Shown piece after piece: positions 46,383 to 55,467 of a stretch of 64,000 bases of DNA (position 1 is its first letter; each line of letters starts with the position of its first letter). The DNA is from Mucilaginibacter sp. JRF (GTDB lineage: Bacteria; Bacteroidota; Bacteroidia; Sphingobacteriales; Sphingobacteriaceae): the NCBI RefSeq assembly GCF_015223065.1, contig NZ_JADFBY010000004.1, forward strand, positions 372,001 through 436,000, in the 5' to 3' direction. The notes beneath the pieces are model-generated. The model saw only the letters and a program-made list of their open reading frames with translations, made no database searches and had not been told where the DNA came from. The translations under genes were made by a program, and so were the position numbers.

Positions 46383-47369
46383 TTAAAAAGTGTTAAACTG
46401 AAAGTAAATAATGCCCGCCACCAATAAAAAATACAGCGTTTCGTAAAACCAGCGGCTTGTGGCATGCAAAAAATAATAGCCGAAAGTAATGGCCACAGGC
46501 ACAGCGCAAAGCAAAAAATGATTGAGCTGAAACTCGGGCTTTACATAGAATGATAAGCCCGCCACCACAAAATACACCAGCAGCAACTGGAACGATTTAC
46601 GGATATGCACATAGCTCTTAAAAAAGCCCTGCTGCAATTTATAGCCCGATATTACCAATATCACCACCACCGGTATAAGCAGCGAGTAAGTGTAATTATT
46701 TATGCTGATGCGTGTGGGGAATTTACCGGCCAGCGGCAGCCAGATGGTTGAGAAACGGCCTATCCTATCGTTACAAAAATACACTACGGCTAAAAAGAAG
46801 AACACCGTTGCATAACCGATGATCACCGCCGCCCACTCGCGCCAGTTGAATGGCCTGAAGATAATCAGCGCGATAAAGATCACCACAAATACCCAACTGA
46901 ATGGCAGGTAAATGAGCGAGCCCAGCGCCACGATCAGCCCCAGATCATAACAGGTGGATTTTACATCGTTACCTTTGTATAAACTGAAAAGCTTATACAG
47001 CATCCATATCACCAAAAAGTTGCAGATAAGTGGCGCGCTCAACCTTAAAAACGGGGTAAACAATGCCGATACCGTGATATACATCAGTGCCGGCATGTAC
47101 GATGGCCTATTGAGCAGGTTAAAATAATTCACCATGGTATTGAGCAGCAAGGCCTGTATAAATACCAGCAGGGCAGCAAGCAGCACGTTAAAAAAAGGCG
47201 ACAACGCATACTCGTACGATACCGGTACCAGCAAGCGCGAAAACGATTCGACAAAGATGAATTCCAGCCTGTCGGGCACGTTAACCAGGTAACCTATCCG
47301 TGTAACAAATACCAGCACTGCCAGCCACAGTATAACTATCGGGTTGTACGATCTGAATATATTGATCAT
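46383..47369 (-). CDS. Polytopic membrane protein, DUF6427-like
   Basis: This 328-aa protein has about nine to ten membrane segments. Examples are PIVILWLAVLVFVTRIGYLV, FFNVLLAALLVFIQALLLNT and VIIGYATVFFFLAVVYFCND. It resembles the Bacteroidota family DUF6427, whose function is unknown. No transporter or enzyme motif is seen. It lies 45 bp upstream of purQ in the same direction and 33 bp downstream of sdaA. No link to purine synthesis is evident. Confidence 0.65.
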   Translation of the reverse strand: MINIFRSYNPIVILWLAVLVFVTRIGYLVNVPDRLEFIFVESFSRLLVPVSYEYALSPFFNVLLAALLVFIQALLLNTMVNYFNLLNRPSYMPALMYITVSALFTPFLRLSAPLICNFLVIWMLYKLFSLYKGNDVKSTCYDLGLIVALGSLIYLPFSWVFVVIFIALIIFRPFNWREWAAVIIGYATVFFFLAVVYFCNDRIGRFSTIWLPLAGKFPTRISINNYTYSLLIPVVVILVISGYKLQQGFFKSYVHIRKSFQLLLVYFVVAGLSFYVKPEFQLNHFLLCAVPVAITFGYYFLHATSRWFYETLYFLLVAGIIYFQFNTF

Positions 47370-47402
47370 TGTAGCGCTGCTTTGTTTATTTTATGCTGAG
47401 GA

Positions 47403-48830
47403 TTAACATTCGGGTAAACTGATAGGTATGTTTACCGCCAGGCCACCGTCGGATGTTTCTTTATATTTTGAGTTCATGTCCTGCGCGGTTTGCCACATGG
47501 TTTTCACTACCGCGTCAAGGCTTACCTTGGCATTATCGGGGTTGGTTTGCAGCGCTAATTGCGATGCCGTGATGGCCTTGATGGCACCCATGGTATTACG
47601 CTCGATACAAGGCACCTGCACCAGTCCGCCGATAGGGTCGCAGGTTAAACCGAGGTGATGCTCCATGGCAATTTCGGCCGCCATTAACACCTGCCTTTGC
47701 GAGCCGCCCAAACACTCGGTAAGCGCCGCCGCTGCCATGGCTGATGATACGCCGATCTCGGCCTGGCAACCGCCCATGGCGGCTGATATGGTAGCGCCCT
47801 TTTTAAAGATGCTGCCCACCTCTGATGCCGTCATCATAAACTTGATGATCTTATCATCACTAAAGCCATCGCAAAAAGCGATGTAATATTGCAGCACCGC
47901 GGGTATAACCCCTGCCGCGCCATTGGTTGGCGCCGTAACCACCCTGCCGAACGAGGCATTCTCCTCATTAACAGCTAAGGCGAAACAGCTTACCCAATCC
48001 AGTATATTTTTAAAACCATCACCACTTTGCCTGATCACGCTAACCCACTCCTCGTAGTTGCTGTAAGGTAAACCTTTGGTAAGGCGCTTGTTGAGGCTTG
48101 CTGCACGGCGTGCCACGTTAAGGCCGCCGGGTAATGAGCCGCCGGTATGGCATCCACGGTAAATACACTCTTTTATCACTCTGAATATATTGAGCACACC
48201 CGCGCGGGTTTCGGCTTCGGTACGCCAGGCCAGCTCGTTCTCCATCACTACCTCTGATATTTTGAGGCCGGTTTTCATGCACCAAATCAACAGGTCGCGG
48301 GCGGTATCGATAGGGAAAGGCAGATCAACTTCGGTTTTAGCATTGTTATCCTCCCCGTCCTTAACCACAAAACCACCACCAATGGAATAATACGTGGCTG
48401 ATATAGCCTTGCCGCTGCTTAAAAAAGCCTGAAAGGTTACGGCGTTAGGGTGATACGGCAGGCTTTCGCTGAACAGAAAAAGCATATCATCATCCTTATA
48501 AAAGCTGATGGGCCTTACATCGCCCAGCACCAGTTGGCGCGAGGTGATTATTTCGTTCACTTTCGGATCAACCTGGTCAACCTCAAAGGTAACCGGGTCG
48601 TCACCGCTAAGGCCAAGCAGTATGGCAATATCGGTACCGTGGCCTTTGCCTGTTTTAGCCAGCGAGCCGTACAACAATACCTTAACCTGTACCACCTGCG
48701 GCAAAGCACAGGCATCGGTAAGTAGCTGTACAAATTGCTGGGCCGCACGCCAGGGGCCTAATGTGTGCGAACTTGATGGCCCTATGCCTATCTTGAATAT
48801 ATCGAATACCGAAATCTGCTCTCTTTGCAT
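47403..48830 (-). CDS. sdaA: L-serine ammonia-lyase (iron-sulfur type, single chain)
   Basis: The enzyme deaminates L-serine to pyruvate using a [4Fe-4S] cluster. The protein is 475 aa from the ATG at 48828-48830 ([20 protein letters not shown]). The open frame continues upstream for 162 codons, but that part lies over the divergent neighbour and has no family similarity. The beta domain, about residues 3-160, starts [14 protein letters not shown]. The alpha domain has [18 protein letters not shown] near 325 and [15 protein letters not shown] near 395, which contribute cluster cysteines. Beta and alpha parts are fused, as usual in this class. Confidence 0.93.
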   Translation of the reverse strand: MQREQISVFDIFKIGIGPSSSHTLGPWRAAQQFVQLLTDACALPQVVQVKVLLYGSLAKTGKGHGTDIAILLGLSGDDPVTFEVDQVDPKVNEIITSRQLVLGDVRPISFYKDDDMLFLFSESLPYHPNAVTFQAFLSSGKAISATYYSIGGGFVVKDGEDNNAKTEVDLPFPIDTARDLLIWCMKTGLKISEVVMENELAWRTEAETRAGVLNIFRVIKECIYRGCHTGGSLPGGLNVARRAASLNKRLTKGLPYSNYEEWVSVIRQSGDGFKNILDWVSCFALAVNEENASFGRVVTAPTNGAAGVIPAVLQYYIAFCDGFSDDKIIKFMMTASEVGSIFKKGATISAAMGGCQAEIGVSSAMAAAALTECLGGSQRQVLMAAEIAMEHHLGLTCDPIGGLVQVPCIERNTMGAIKAITASQLALQTNPDNAKVSLDAVVKTMWQTAQDMNSKYKETSDGGLAVNIPISLPEC

Positions 48831-48924
48831 CTGAACCGCGAAGTTACATATCGTACCGCTATTAATTAAATTTAAGCCTTGTATAGTAGATACTTTTATG
48901 TAAGTTGCATTAAACTTTATTGCA

Positions 48925-50076
48925 ATGACCGATTTTGTTGTTAAGCCTAAAAAAAGGATCGACTCGATCGATATTACGCGTGGCCTCATTATGGTAATTA
49001 TGGCATTAGACCACACGCGTGACTTTTTTATGCCGCAACAGTTTGACCCAACCGATCTGACCAGGGCTTCTACATCATTATTTCTTACCCGGTTCATTAC
49101 ACATTTTTGCGCGCCAACCTTTGTTTTTTTGGCGGGCACATCGGCTTTTTTGTTTTTCAGCAATGGCAAAACCAAGGGCGAGGCCGCTAAGTTTTTAATA
49201 ACCCGCGGCTTATGGCTGGTATTTTTGGAGTTTACCGTTATCCGCTTTGGCTGGGCGCTTAATTTGAATTTCGATTTTGTTTTTGTGCAAGTAATATGGG
49301 CTTTGGGCATCAGCATGATAGCCCTTGCCGGGTTGATCTATTTACCACGTGCGGCGATAGCCGCCATTGGCCTGATCATGATATTTGGGCATAACGCGCT
49401 GGATGGTATTAAAACCGACCAGATGCCTGCGCCCTGGGGTACCGTTTGGAGCTTTTTGCACGTGCAAACTATTGTACAGTTAACAAGCTATACTAAGGTA
49501 TTTATACTTTACCCCTTGATACCATGGATAGGCGTTATGGCCGTAGGCTATGTTTTTGGCGGATTGTTCAAGCTTGATTCGGCTAAACGTAAGCCGCTGC
49601 TCATCACCATCGGGCTATCATCATTAGCACTGTTTGTGGTGCTGCGTTTGGTGAATATTTATGGAGATCCAAACCAATGGACCGATCAGGGGGTGTGGTA
49701 TCGTACTATACTTTCATTCATCAATGTACAAAAGTACCCGCCATCGTTAGATTATTTGCTGATAACCCTCGGCGCGTGTAATCTATTATTAGCCGCATTT
49801 GAAAACGCCGAAAACGGTTTTACCCGCATTATGGTATTGTTTGGCCGGGTACCTATGTTTTACTATATACTACACTTGTACCTGCTGCGCCTGATGGCCT
49901 TTATAGCCTACCTGATAGTAAAAACCGCCAACAATGGCACTCCACCTAAAGATGGCGCATCCCTGTACTTTGTTTACCTGATGTGGGCGCTTGCCATATT
50001 TATTCTATACTTTCCATGCCGCTGGTACATGAAGTATAAAATGACGCACAAACAATGGTGGTTGAGTTATTTGTAA
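48925..50076 (+). CDS. DUF1624 / heparan-alpha-glucosaminide N-acetyltransferase-like membrane protein
   Basis: This 383-aa protein has about ten membrane helices. The N-terminus [20 protein letters not shown] followed by DHTRDFFM matches the DUF1624/HGSNAT-like acyltransferase family, where a membrane-embedded histidine relays acetyl groups. Here that histidine would be the one in DHTRD near residue 32. The ATG is at 48925-48927. The 3' end overlaps the convergent M23 peptidase gene by 10 bp. The acceptor substrate is unknown. Confidence 0.75.
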   Translation: MTDFVVKPKKRIDSIDITRGLIMVIMALDHTRDFFMPQQFDPTDLTRASTSLFLTRFITHFCAPTFVFLAGTSAFLFFSNGKTKGEAAKFLITRGLWLVFLEFTVIRFGWALNLNFDFVFVQVIWALGISMIALAGLIYLPRAAIAAIGLIMIFGHNALDGIKTDQMPAPWGTVWSFLHVQTIVQLTSYTKVFILYPLIPWIGVMAVGYVFGGLFKLDSAKRKPLLITIGLSSLALFVVLRLVNIYGDPNQWTDQGVWYRTILSFINVQKYPPSLDYLLITLGACNLLLAAFENAENGFTRIMVLFGRVPMFYYILHLYLLRLMAFIAYLIVKTANNGTPPKDGASLYFVYLMWALAIFILYFPCRWYMKYKMTHKQWWLSYL

Positions 50077-50777
50077 TCTTCGGGCAAAAAGTTCAGCAGC
50101 AAATTAGGGTCGGCAATAATTTCGAGGTATTCCGCTTTTTGGGATGATTTGCATACACCGGGATAGTCGCCCTCTTTGCCTTGCATATCCAGCATTAGTT
50201 GAAAATGTAGGTGTGGCGGCCAGTTGCCGTTCTCGTCGGCTGTGCCAAATTCCGCTATTTTTTGCCCGGCATGCACTTGCTGCCCTACCTGCAAATGTTG
50301 CAGCGAGGCTCGGTTCAAATGCCCGTACAGGCTATAAAACGTTAACCCGTTAACATGGTGCTGTAGTATAATGGTGGGGCCATAGTCGCCATGCTGATTG
50401 TTATCCTTAAAGCTATGCACCGTACCATCAAGCGCGGCACGTACAACGGTGCCGGCATCAGCCCATATATCAACCCCCAGGTGCAGGCTGCGAGGTTCAT
50501 CTTCCCCCGAACCAAAAAGTTGTTTGCGACTATAAACGGTTCGATTTTCCAGATAGCCACCTATACCATAGCGGCAACCCGTATCGGTAAGGCGGGTAGT
50601 AACCCAGATGTTAAAGGCTTCAACATCATCAACTATTTCGGGCGTAAGCTCTTTGTTGGCATCGGTAAAGTCAACCCGCAAAAGTTTATCATTGCCGCTG
50701 TCAAAATCAACTACAACCGAAACCGGCACCTCAGCCATTGCCAAGTGTGCCGCCAATGTAACCGATGCTTTTCCCAT
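50067..50777 (-). CDS. M23 family metallopeptidase
   Basis: This 236-aa protein has an LytM/M23 zinc-endopeptidase domain at about residues 115-210. The zinc ligands are in LHLGVDIWAD (His and Asp) and PPHLHFQLM (HxH), and the accessory histidine in SLYGHLN. The domain resembles the M23 module found inside large PLP aminotransferase fusion proteins, but here it stands alone. No signal peptide is clear, so the location is uncertain, which is odd for a cell-wall enzyme. It starts 11 bp after rbfA and overlaps the convergent membrane protein gene by 10 bp. Confidence 0.78.
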   Translation of the reverse strand: MGKASVTLAAHLAMAEVPVSVVVDFDSGNDKLLRVDFTDANKELTPEIVDDVEAFNIWVTTRLTDTGCRYGIGGYLENRTVYSRKQLFGSGEDEPRSLHLGVDIWADAGTVVRAALDGTVHSFKDNNQHGDYGPTIILQHHVNGLTFYSLYGHLNRASLQHLQVGQQVHAGQKIAEFGTADENGNWPPHLHFQLMLDMQGKEGDYPGVCKSSQKAEYLEIIADPNLLLNFLPEDYK

Positions 50778-50788
50778 GGCTAAAAATT

Positions 50789-51160
50789 TTATTCTGTATC
50801 AGGCTGGCGCGGCTCTTTGCTTATTTTATCAAACAGCTTATCCATACGCTCAACATACTCGTTGGTATCGTCCACAAAAAATTCCAGTTGCGGTATTATA
50901 CGCACCTGATCTTTTATACGGGCACCCAGTTTATAACGTATTTCTGAGGCGTGTGATTTTACCAGTTGCAGCGCCTGCTGTGTATTATTGTTATTAAAAA
51001 AGCTCAAAAAAACACGTGCTATGGCCAAATCGGGGGTTACACGTACTTTGGTTATGGTTACCAGCGTATCGGGCAGGTAAGCTGCGCCTTCGCGCTGAAA
51101 TATTGCGGCAAGATCCTGTTGTATTACTCCTGCAAATTTTTGCTGACGTTTTGATTCCAT
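50789..51160 (-). CDS. rbfA: Ribosome-binding factor A
   Basis: RbfA is a 30S maturation factor with a KH-like fold. The protein is 123 aa. It begins MESKRQQKFAGVIQQDLAAI and contains the family segment VTITKVRVTPDLAIARVFLS and later EIRYKLGARIKDQVRIIPQL, ending in an acidic tail. The start ATG is at 51158-51160. The usual nusA-infB partners are absent, and it is followed by an M23 peptidase gene. Confidence 0.93.
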   Translation of the reverse strand: MESKRQQKFAGVIQQDLAAIFQREGAAYLPDTLVTITKVRVTPDLAIARVFLSFFNNNNTQQALQLVKSHASEIRYKLGARIKDQVRIIPQLEFFVDDTNEYVERMDKLFDKISKEPRQPDTE

Positions 51161-51191
51161 GATAAGAAGTTTATAGGGCTAAGCCGCATGG

Positions 51192-51227
51192 TTAAAAGCT
51201 TAAAGCTAATATTAAAAGCTATAAGCT
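51192..51227. repeat. AGCT-phased heptamer repeats upstream of rbfA
   Basis: AGCT cores occur at 51197, 51204, 51217 and 51224, with spacings of 7, 13 and 7 bases, each in a context like AAAAGCT or TAAGCT. The 113-bp gap has no open frame or clear promoter. It resembles the other short-period intergenic arrays in this window, with a different unit. Confidence 0.45.
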
Positions 51228-51273
51228 GCTAATTTGTTTTTATTGTTTAAATGTAAGATACCCGTGCGCCTGC

Positions 51274-51651
51274 TTAGTGGCAAATATCCTGCGGAATTTC
51301 ACGGGTAATTTTGATGAGTTTACGTACTACCAGCGTACTATCATATTCGGCACCCAAACCATCCTTGTCTGACGGTACCTTTACGCCCTCTACCTCTACA
51401 TAAACCGGTTCGTAAGGTTTTTCAAAGTTAAGCTGCGAATATTCCAGTTCCAGTTGTGATGAGCTATCGGTAACCCAAAATTCCTTTTCGCGCCCGCACT
51501 CGCTGAATGATTTTATCTCGGGGCCAAAGCTGTAAAGGCCCTTATACACTTTAGGCTTATCGTTATGCCCATCGCCACCGCATGATGCCATGGCCATTAA
51601 CAAAACGGCGCAACCTAAAAACACATATTTAACAGATGATGAATGCATCAT
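51274..51651 (-). CDS. Small hypothetical lipoprotein
   Basis: This 125-aa lipoprotein has a lipobox MAMASCGG (Cys near residue 24). The mature part has KGLYSFGPEIKSFSECGREK, then EYSQLNFEKPYEPVYVEVEG and a C-terminal VVRKLIKITREIPQDICH. Two cysteines, in SECG and at the C-terminal DICH, could form a disulfide. It resembles short lipoproteins with a NlpE-like or META-like fold, but I could not place it in a named family. It starts 5 bp after the permease gene, so it may be cotranscribed with it. Confidence 0.6.
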   Translation of the reverse strand: MMHSSSVKYVFLGCAVLLMAMASCGGDGHNDKPKVYKGLYSFGPEIKSFSECGREKEFWVTDSSSQLELEYSQLNFEKPYEPVYVEVEGVKVPSDKDGLGAEYDSTLVVRKLIKITREIPQDICH

Positions 51652-51656
51652 TAAAA

Positions 51657-52883
51657 TTATAGATCCTGTTTTATTTCACTTAATCCTTTAACACTTAGCC
51701 TGGCACTTATGCCCGAGGCTATTACCGCTATTATTAAAACGGTTAAAAACACGAGGCCAAAATCACTGACCTTCAAATCAACCGGGTAGGCATCAATAAC
51801 CGTTAAGGCCCCGCCCATGCGTATCAACCCGTACTGCTGCTGTAATATACAAAACATCAACCCAACAATAATACCGGCCACGCAACCCGCTACTGATATC
51901 ATCATCCCCTCAAAAAAGAAGATGCCCTGTATCAGCTTTTTACCGGCACCCAGGCTGGTAAGTATGGCAATATCCTTACGCTTATCAATTACCAGCATGG
52001 TTAACGAGCCAATTATGTTGAACACCGCGATGATCAGTACAAATGTTAAGATCATAAATACCGACCATCTTTCGTAATTCAACGTTTTATATAGTTCGGT
52101 ATTTTGCTGCATGCGGCTTTTTATATAAAATTGTTTGCCAATATGCTGCTCAATATCCTGCTGAACCTTGTTAATGTTGGTACCTTTTTTAAAGTTGAGC
52201 TCTAATGATGATACCTGTTTAGGTTCATCCAGCAGGTCGCGGGCAAAGCTGAGCGAGGTCACCACAATATCATCAAAATCCTGCTGTATACCAAACACAC
52301 CCGATGGGGTAATGTTGCGCACCACAAACTCATTTAACGGGTTAGCCGCCGCCGTAGCGTTACGCCGTGGCGAGTAGATCTGCAAGTTAGCATTAGGATC
52401 ATAAATATTTACCCCGAGGCTTGATTGTATGGTAGTGCCAATAACAGCAAAATCCCTACCATCCATCATCAGCGTAAATGAGCCGGCCATAATGGTGCTA
52501 TCCAGCTGTGTATTTTTCAAAAAACTATTGCTAACGCCCTTTAGTGTGCCGATGAACTGCTTGTTGCCGTAACGCAGCAATACCTTCTCCTGCAATACCT
52601 GGGTGTACGAGAATATGCGCTCGTCCTTTTGCAGGTTAGTGAAATAGGTTGTATCAGGATTAAAGGTTTTGCCAAGTTTAGCCTCTATCTTCAACTCCGG
52701 ACTAAAATTGCTGTACAGCGAAAGTATCACCTTTTCAAAACCATTGAACACCGACAGGATAATGATCAGCGCCGCGCTGCCCACAAATACCCCAAGCATG
52801 GATATGCCTGATATGATATTGATGGCATGCACCTTTTTACGCGAAAAAAGGTAGCGTTTGGCTATGTATACCGAGGTGTTCAA
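51657..52883 (-). CDS. FtsX-like ABC transporter permease (LolC/LolE type)
   Basis: This 408-aa permease has one N-terminal membrane helix (near residues 18-45, INIISGISMLGVFVGSAAL), a large periplasmic domain at about 50-270, and three C-terminal helices. This is the MacB/LolCDE layout. The start is TTG at 52881-52883, since no ATG or GTG lies between it and the upstream in-frame stop. No lolD-like ATPase is adjacent. The small lipoprotein gene that follows could be a substrate or a helper, by inference. Lipoprotein release to the outer membrane is the most likely role. Confidence 0.8.
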   Translation of the reverse strand: MNTSVYIAKRYLFSRKKVHAINIISGISMLGVFVGSAALIIILSVFNGFEKVILSLYSNFSPELKIEAKLGKTFNPDTTYFTNLQKDERIFSYTQVLQEKVLLRYGNKQFIGTLKGVSNSFLKNTQLDSTIMAGSFTLMMDGRDFAVIGTTIQSSLGVNIYDPNANLQIYSPRRNATAAANPLNEFVVRNITPSGVFGIQQDFDDIVVTSLSFARDLLDEPKQVSSLELNFKKGTNINKVQQDIEQHIGKQFYIKSRMQQNTELYKTLNYERWSVFMILTFVLIIAVFNIIGSLTMLVIDKRKDIAILTSLGAGKKLIQGIFFFEGMMISVAGCVAGIIVGLMFCILQQQYGLIRMGGALTVIDAYPVDLKVSDFGLVFLTVLIIAVIASGISARLSVKGLSEIKQDL

Positions 52884-52905
52884 ATTAAGGCCGGTGTGCT
52901 AAGTG

Positions 52906-53547
52906 TTAGTTGTTAAAAAAAGGATTGTACTGCTTTTCAAACCCAATGGTAGTTTCGGGGCCGTGGCCCGGATATACCGTACAATCATCAGGCAGAACAA
53001 ATAGTTTTTCGCGAATGTTTTTTAATAATTGAGCATGATTGCCTCCCGGCAGGTCAGTACGACCAATGCTGCCTCTGAAAAGCACATCGCCGCCTATCAA
53101 AATATTATCCTGCTTATCATAAAAACACAAATGCGCGGGCGAATGGCCGGGAGCGAATATCAGCTCTAACGTGGTATTTCCAAAACTGATGGTGCCGCTT
53201 TCGGGCAGGTATTCATCAGGCAGGGGCGAATTATCGTACCTGAAACCCATTTGCTGGGCGCTTACCGGGGCATGGTTTAACACCACGGTTTCGCCGATAT
53301 GAAATTGGGGCTTTAGGCCATACTGATCGAACACGAACTTATTGCCCAGCACATGGTCGATATGGCAATGTGTATTGAGCAGCAGTACAGGCTTCAGCTT
53401 ATTTTCTGCAATATAATTCACTACGGCATTTTGTTCAGCACCGGTATACATCCCGGGGTCGATAATAACGCATTCGCCGCTATCATCATATAACAGGTAG
53501 GTGTTTTCCTGAAAGGGATTATTTACAAAATACTGAACCTTGGCCAT
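52906..53547 (-). CDS. Metallo-beta-lactamase fold hydrolase (glyoxalase II-like)
   Basis: This 213-aa cytosolic enzyme starts at the ATG at 53545-53547 (MAKVQYFVNNPFQENTYLLY), with a TTG six codons upstream as an alternative. The zinc motif is LLNTHCHIDHVLGNKF near residues 55-70. Further ligands are in APGHSPAHLC, GGDVLFRGSIGRTDLPGG and YPGHGPETTIGFEK. The pattern matches the YcbL/glyoxalase II-like subgroup. The natural thioester substrate is not known. It lies upstream of the permease gene by 22 bp. Confidence 0.85.
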   Translation of the reverse strand: MAKVQYFVNNPFQENTYLLYDDSGECVIIDPGMYTGAEQNAVVNYIAENKLKPVLLLNTHCHIDHVLGNKFVFDQYGLKPQFHIGETVVLNHAPVSAQQMGFRYDNSPLPDEYLPESGTISFGNTTLELIFAPGHSPAHLCFYDKQDNILIGGDVLFRGSIGRTDLPGGNHAQLLKNIREKLFVLPDDCTVYPGHGPETTIGFEKQYNPFFNN

Positions 53548-53606
53548 GGCAGCAAAAGTATTCAATTAGGCTGAAATATGGTTGTAGCTAAAAGTAATTT
53601 TTGCCA

Positions 53607-54821
53607 TTAGCGTGTAGCAAACCATTGCAGCGCATCCTGCACCATCGGGAAAACGCTGGTTTGGTGCGTACCGCCGGGTATAGGTATCAGTGTTACATTT
53701 GTTGCCCCAGCTGCCCGAAAACGATCGTAAGTACTTTGCGATGTTTCAATAAAAACGTTGGCATCCGCAGTACCGTGGTATAGCCGTGTAACGCTTTTTG
53801 GCGACCAGTTAGGGAAGCTGTTTTCGGCCACCTTGGCCTTAAAGGCAGCTTCGGCATTGGCATTGGTTAAGCTACCATAAAAGGCATCAGCAAACAGATC
53901 TGTCGGGGTATTAGTTAACTGGCCGTTGATCTGTGTACCATTACGGCTGCCATCAAGCAACTGTGGTACACGTGCCGCGTAAGGCTCCTTAAAATAATCG
54001 GTAAGCGGACGGTTAAAGCCATAAAGCGTATTATAACTTTGGATGAACAGCGCCAGGAATGATGGATCGGGATAACTTGTTACACCGGTTACCTTTTGCA
54101 ACATCAGGCTTATATCATACCCTCCGGCACCCTCGGCAGCGGCGGTTATGCTCAACTTATGGTCGGCGTTGGTTTCTATCTCCCGTTGCGCAGCCATGGT
54201 AACATAGCCTCCCTCCGAGTAACCTAACAGGAACAATTTATCGTTAATAGCCTTATTTTCTTTTTCAAGATATTCCTTTGATGCCTTGATCATATCAACC
54301 ACCGTTAAGCCTGATGATTGCATATCATAATAAGGGTGCTGAACGCTTGCCGATACGCCATAGCCAATATAATCGGGTATCAGGGTAACGTAACCTGCCG
54401 AGGCCAGTATCTCAAACCCGCTATAAGTACGCGGAAAGTTTGATGGGGCCTCAGCATCGCTGAATATGGTACCGTGCTGGGCACTTAATAAGGCTGGAGC
54501 AGTACTCATGCCTTTAGGCACACATAACAAACCCGATGCCTGTATATCCTTACCATTTAATGTGGTGTTGTAGATGAACTGATAGAAATCAACATCGTAC
54601 AATATAGCATCCTTAAAGGCATCTAAACCAAGGTTTGTTGCCGTAGCTTGTAGTTGAGCCTTAGTGAAGCTGCTTATTAAGGTGCTTGATACAAAGTATT
54701 CTTTTTCGGGTACTACTTCAGGTTCGGGTTCAACCTCGCGCTGACTTTCTTTACTACAACCGGCTATAATAAGAAGAACAAATAACAGGTATTTAAATGA
54801 ACCGAAGCTTTGTTTGGTCAT
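53607..54821 (-). CDS. Secretory lipase-type alpha/beta hydrolase lipoprotein
   Basis: This 404-aa lipoprotein has a lipobox LIIAGCSK (Cys near residue 22). The alpha/beta-hydrolase fold has the nucleophile elbow LLGYSEGGYVTMAAQ near residue 200, an aspartate in LYHGTADANVF near 347, and a histidine in PGGTHQTSVFPMVQ near 384, so a full Ser-Asp-His set is visible. The domain resembles fungal secretory lipases and their bacterial counterparts. It is probably on the outer membrane or surface. The substrate is unknown. Confidence 0.8.
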   Translation of the reverse strand: MTKQSFGSFKYLLFVLLIIAGCSKESQREVEPEPEVVPEKEYFVSSTLISSFTKAQLQATATNLGLDAFKDAILYDVDFYQFIYNTTLNGKDIQASGLLCVPKGMSTAPALLSAQHGTIFSDAEAPSNFPRTYSGFEILASAGYVTLIPDYIGYGVSASVQHPYYDMQSSGLTVVDMIKASKEYLEKENKAINDKLFLLGYSEGGYVTMAAQREIETNADHKLSITAAAEGAGGYDISLMLQKVTGVTSYPDPSFLALFIQSYNTLYGFNRPLTDYFKEPYAARVPQLLDGSRNGTQINGQLTNTPTDLFADAFYGSLTNANAEAAFKAKVAENSFPNWSPKSVTRLYHGTADANVFIETSQSTYDRFRAAGATNVTLIPIPGGTHQTSVFPMVQDALQWFATR

Positions 54822-54879
54822 GGTTTATTAGGTATATATTTATTGGATAAGGGAAATAAAGCCGCCTTGTTTCGGCCAC

Positions 54880-54887
54880 CAAATGTA
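54880..54887 (-). promoter_or_regulatory. Possible promoter -7 element of the lipase-type gene
   Basis: TACATTTG on the minus strand matches TAnnTTTG, just past the gldD stop and 59 bp before the hydrolase ATG. No TTTG is seen at the -33 spacing, so the call is tentative. Confidence 0.4.
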
Positions 54888-54888
54888 C

Positions 54889-55467
54889 TTATTTCCACCT
54901 GAATGTTTTGATCATTACATCAACATCCTGCTTCACAAAATCGAGCACAGGCTGTATAGAATCTAACCGGGGCTCGCTGCTAAAGTATAGTGCCCCGCGC
55001 AGGTAATGTTTGGTACTATCGGTTAAAAAAAACTGTACTGACGATGCCGCGTTGCCATCAATGGTATAATACAAGCCATACACCTTACGGTCGGGATAGC
55101 TGATGTTGCCCTCATCAATAGAAGTAGCTTTTACCGTATGCTTAAAGGCAAAGGTATGGGCATCCTCAACCAATTCATCAAATATCTTTTTGGAGGTAAT
55201 GGGCTGGTAACTCAGGTGCAATACGCCCTTAAACTGCTTAAAGTTCATGTTGATCCAGCAGCTTTTATTTTTTGCCTGCGGATCAGCACTTATATTCGCG
55301 TAAACCGGGTATTGAAAGCTGTATGGGCAGTCCTCGTTATATTGGCGGTATGCCTTTTCGGGATAATAGATACGGTAAAACCCCCGCGGTTTAGGCGAAT
55401 AATCCTGCTCGTTACTACAAGCGGCTAATAACAACACTAATACTGATATAACTGCTATTAACCTCAT
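54889..55467 (-). CDS. gldD: Gliding motility lipoprotein GldD
   Basis: GldD is a lipoprotein required for gliding and for the type IX secretion pathway in Flavobacterium, found in non-gliding Bacteroidota too. The protein is 192 aa. The lipobox is LLLAACSN (Cys near residue 17). The family marks are YSPKPRGFYRIYYPEKAYRQ and CPYSFQYPVYANI near residues 24-58. No other gld or spr gene is in the window. Its ATG overlaps the aroE stop by ATGA, so the pair is translationally coupled. Confidence 0.9.
   Translation of the reverse strand: MRLIAVISVLVLLLAACSNEQDYSPKPRGFYRIYYPEKAYRQYNEDCPYSFQYPVYANISADPQAKNKSCWINMNFKQFKGVLHLSYQPITSKKIFDELVEDAHTFAFKHTVKATSIDEGNISYPDRKVYGLYYTIDGNAASSVQFFLTDSTKHYLRGALYFSSEPRLDSIQPVLDFVKQDVDVMIKTFRWK

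Noticed and set aside
48831..49316. N-terminal 162-codon extension of the sdaA open frame
   Set aside because: The extension is basic and low in similarity to the family. It overlaps the divergent membrane protein gene, which has a clear ATG and motif. The family N-terminus begins at [10 protein letters not shown].
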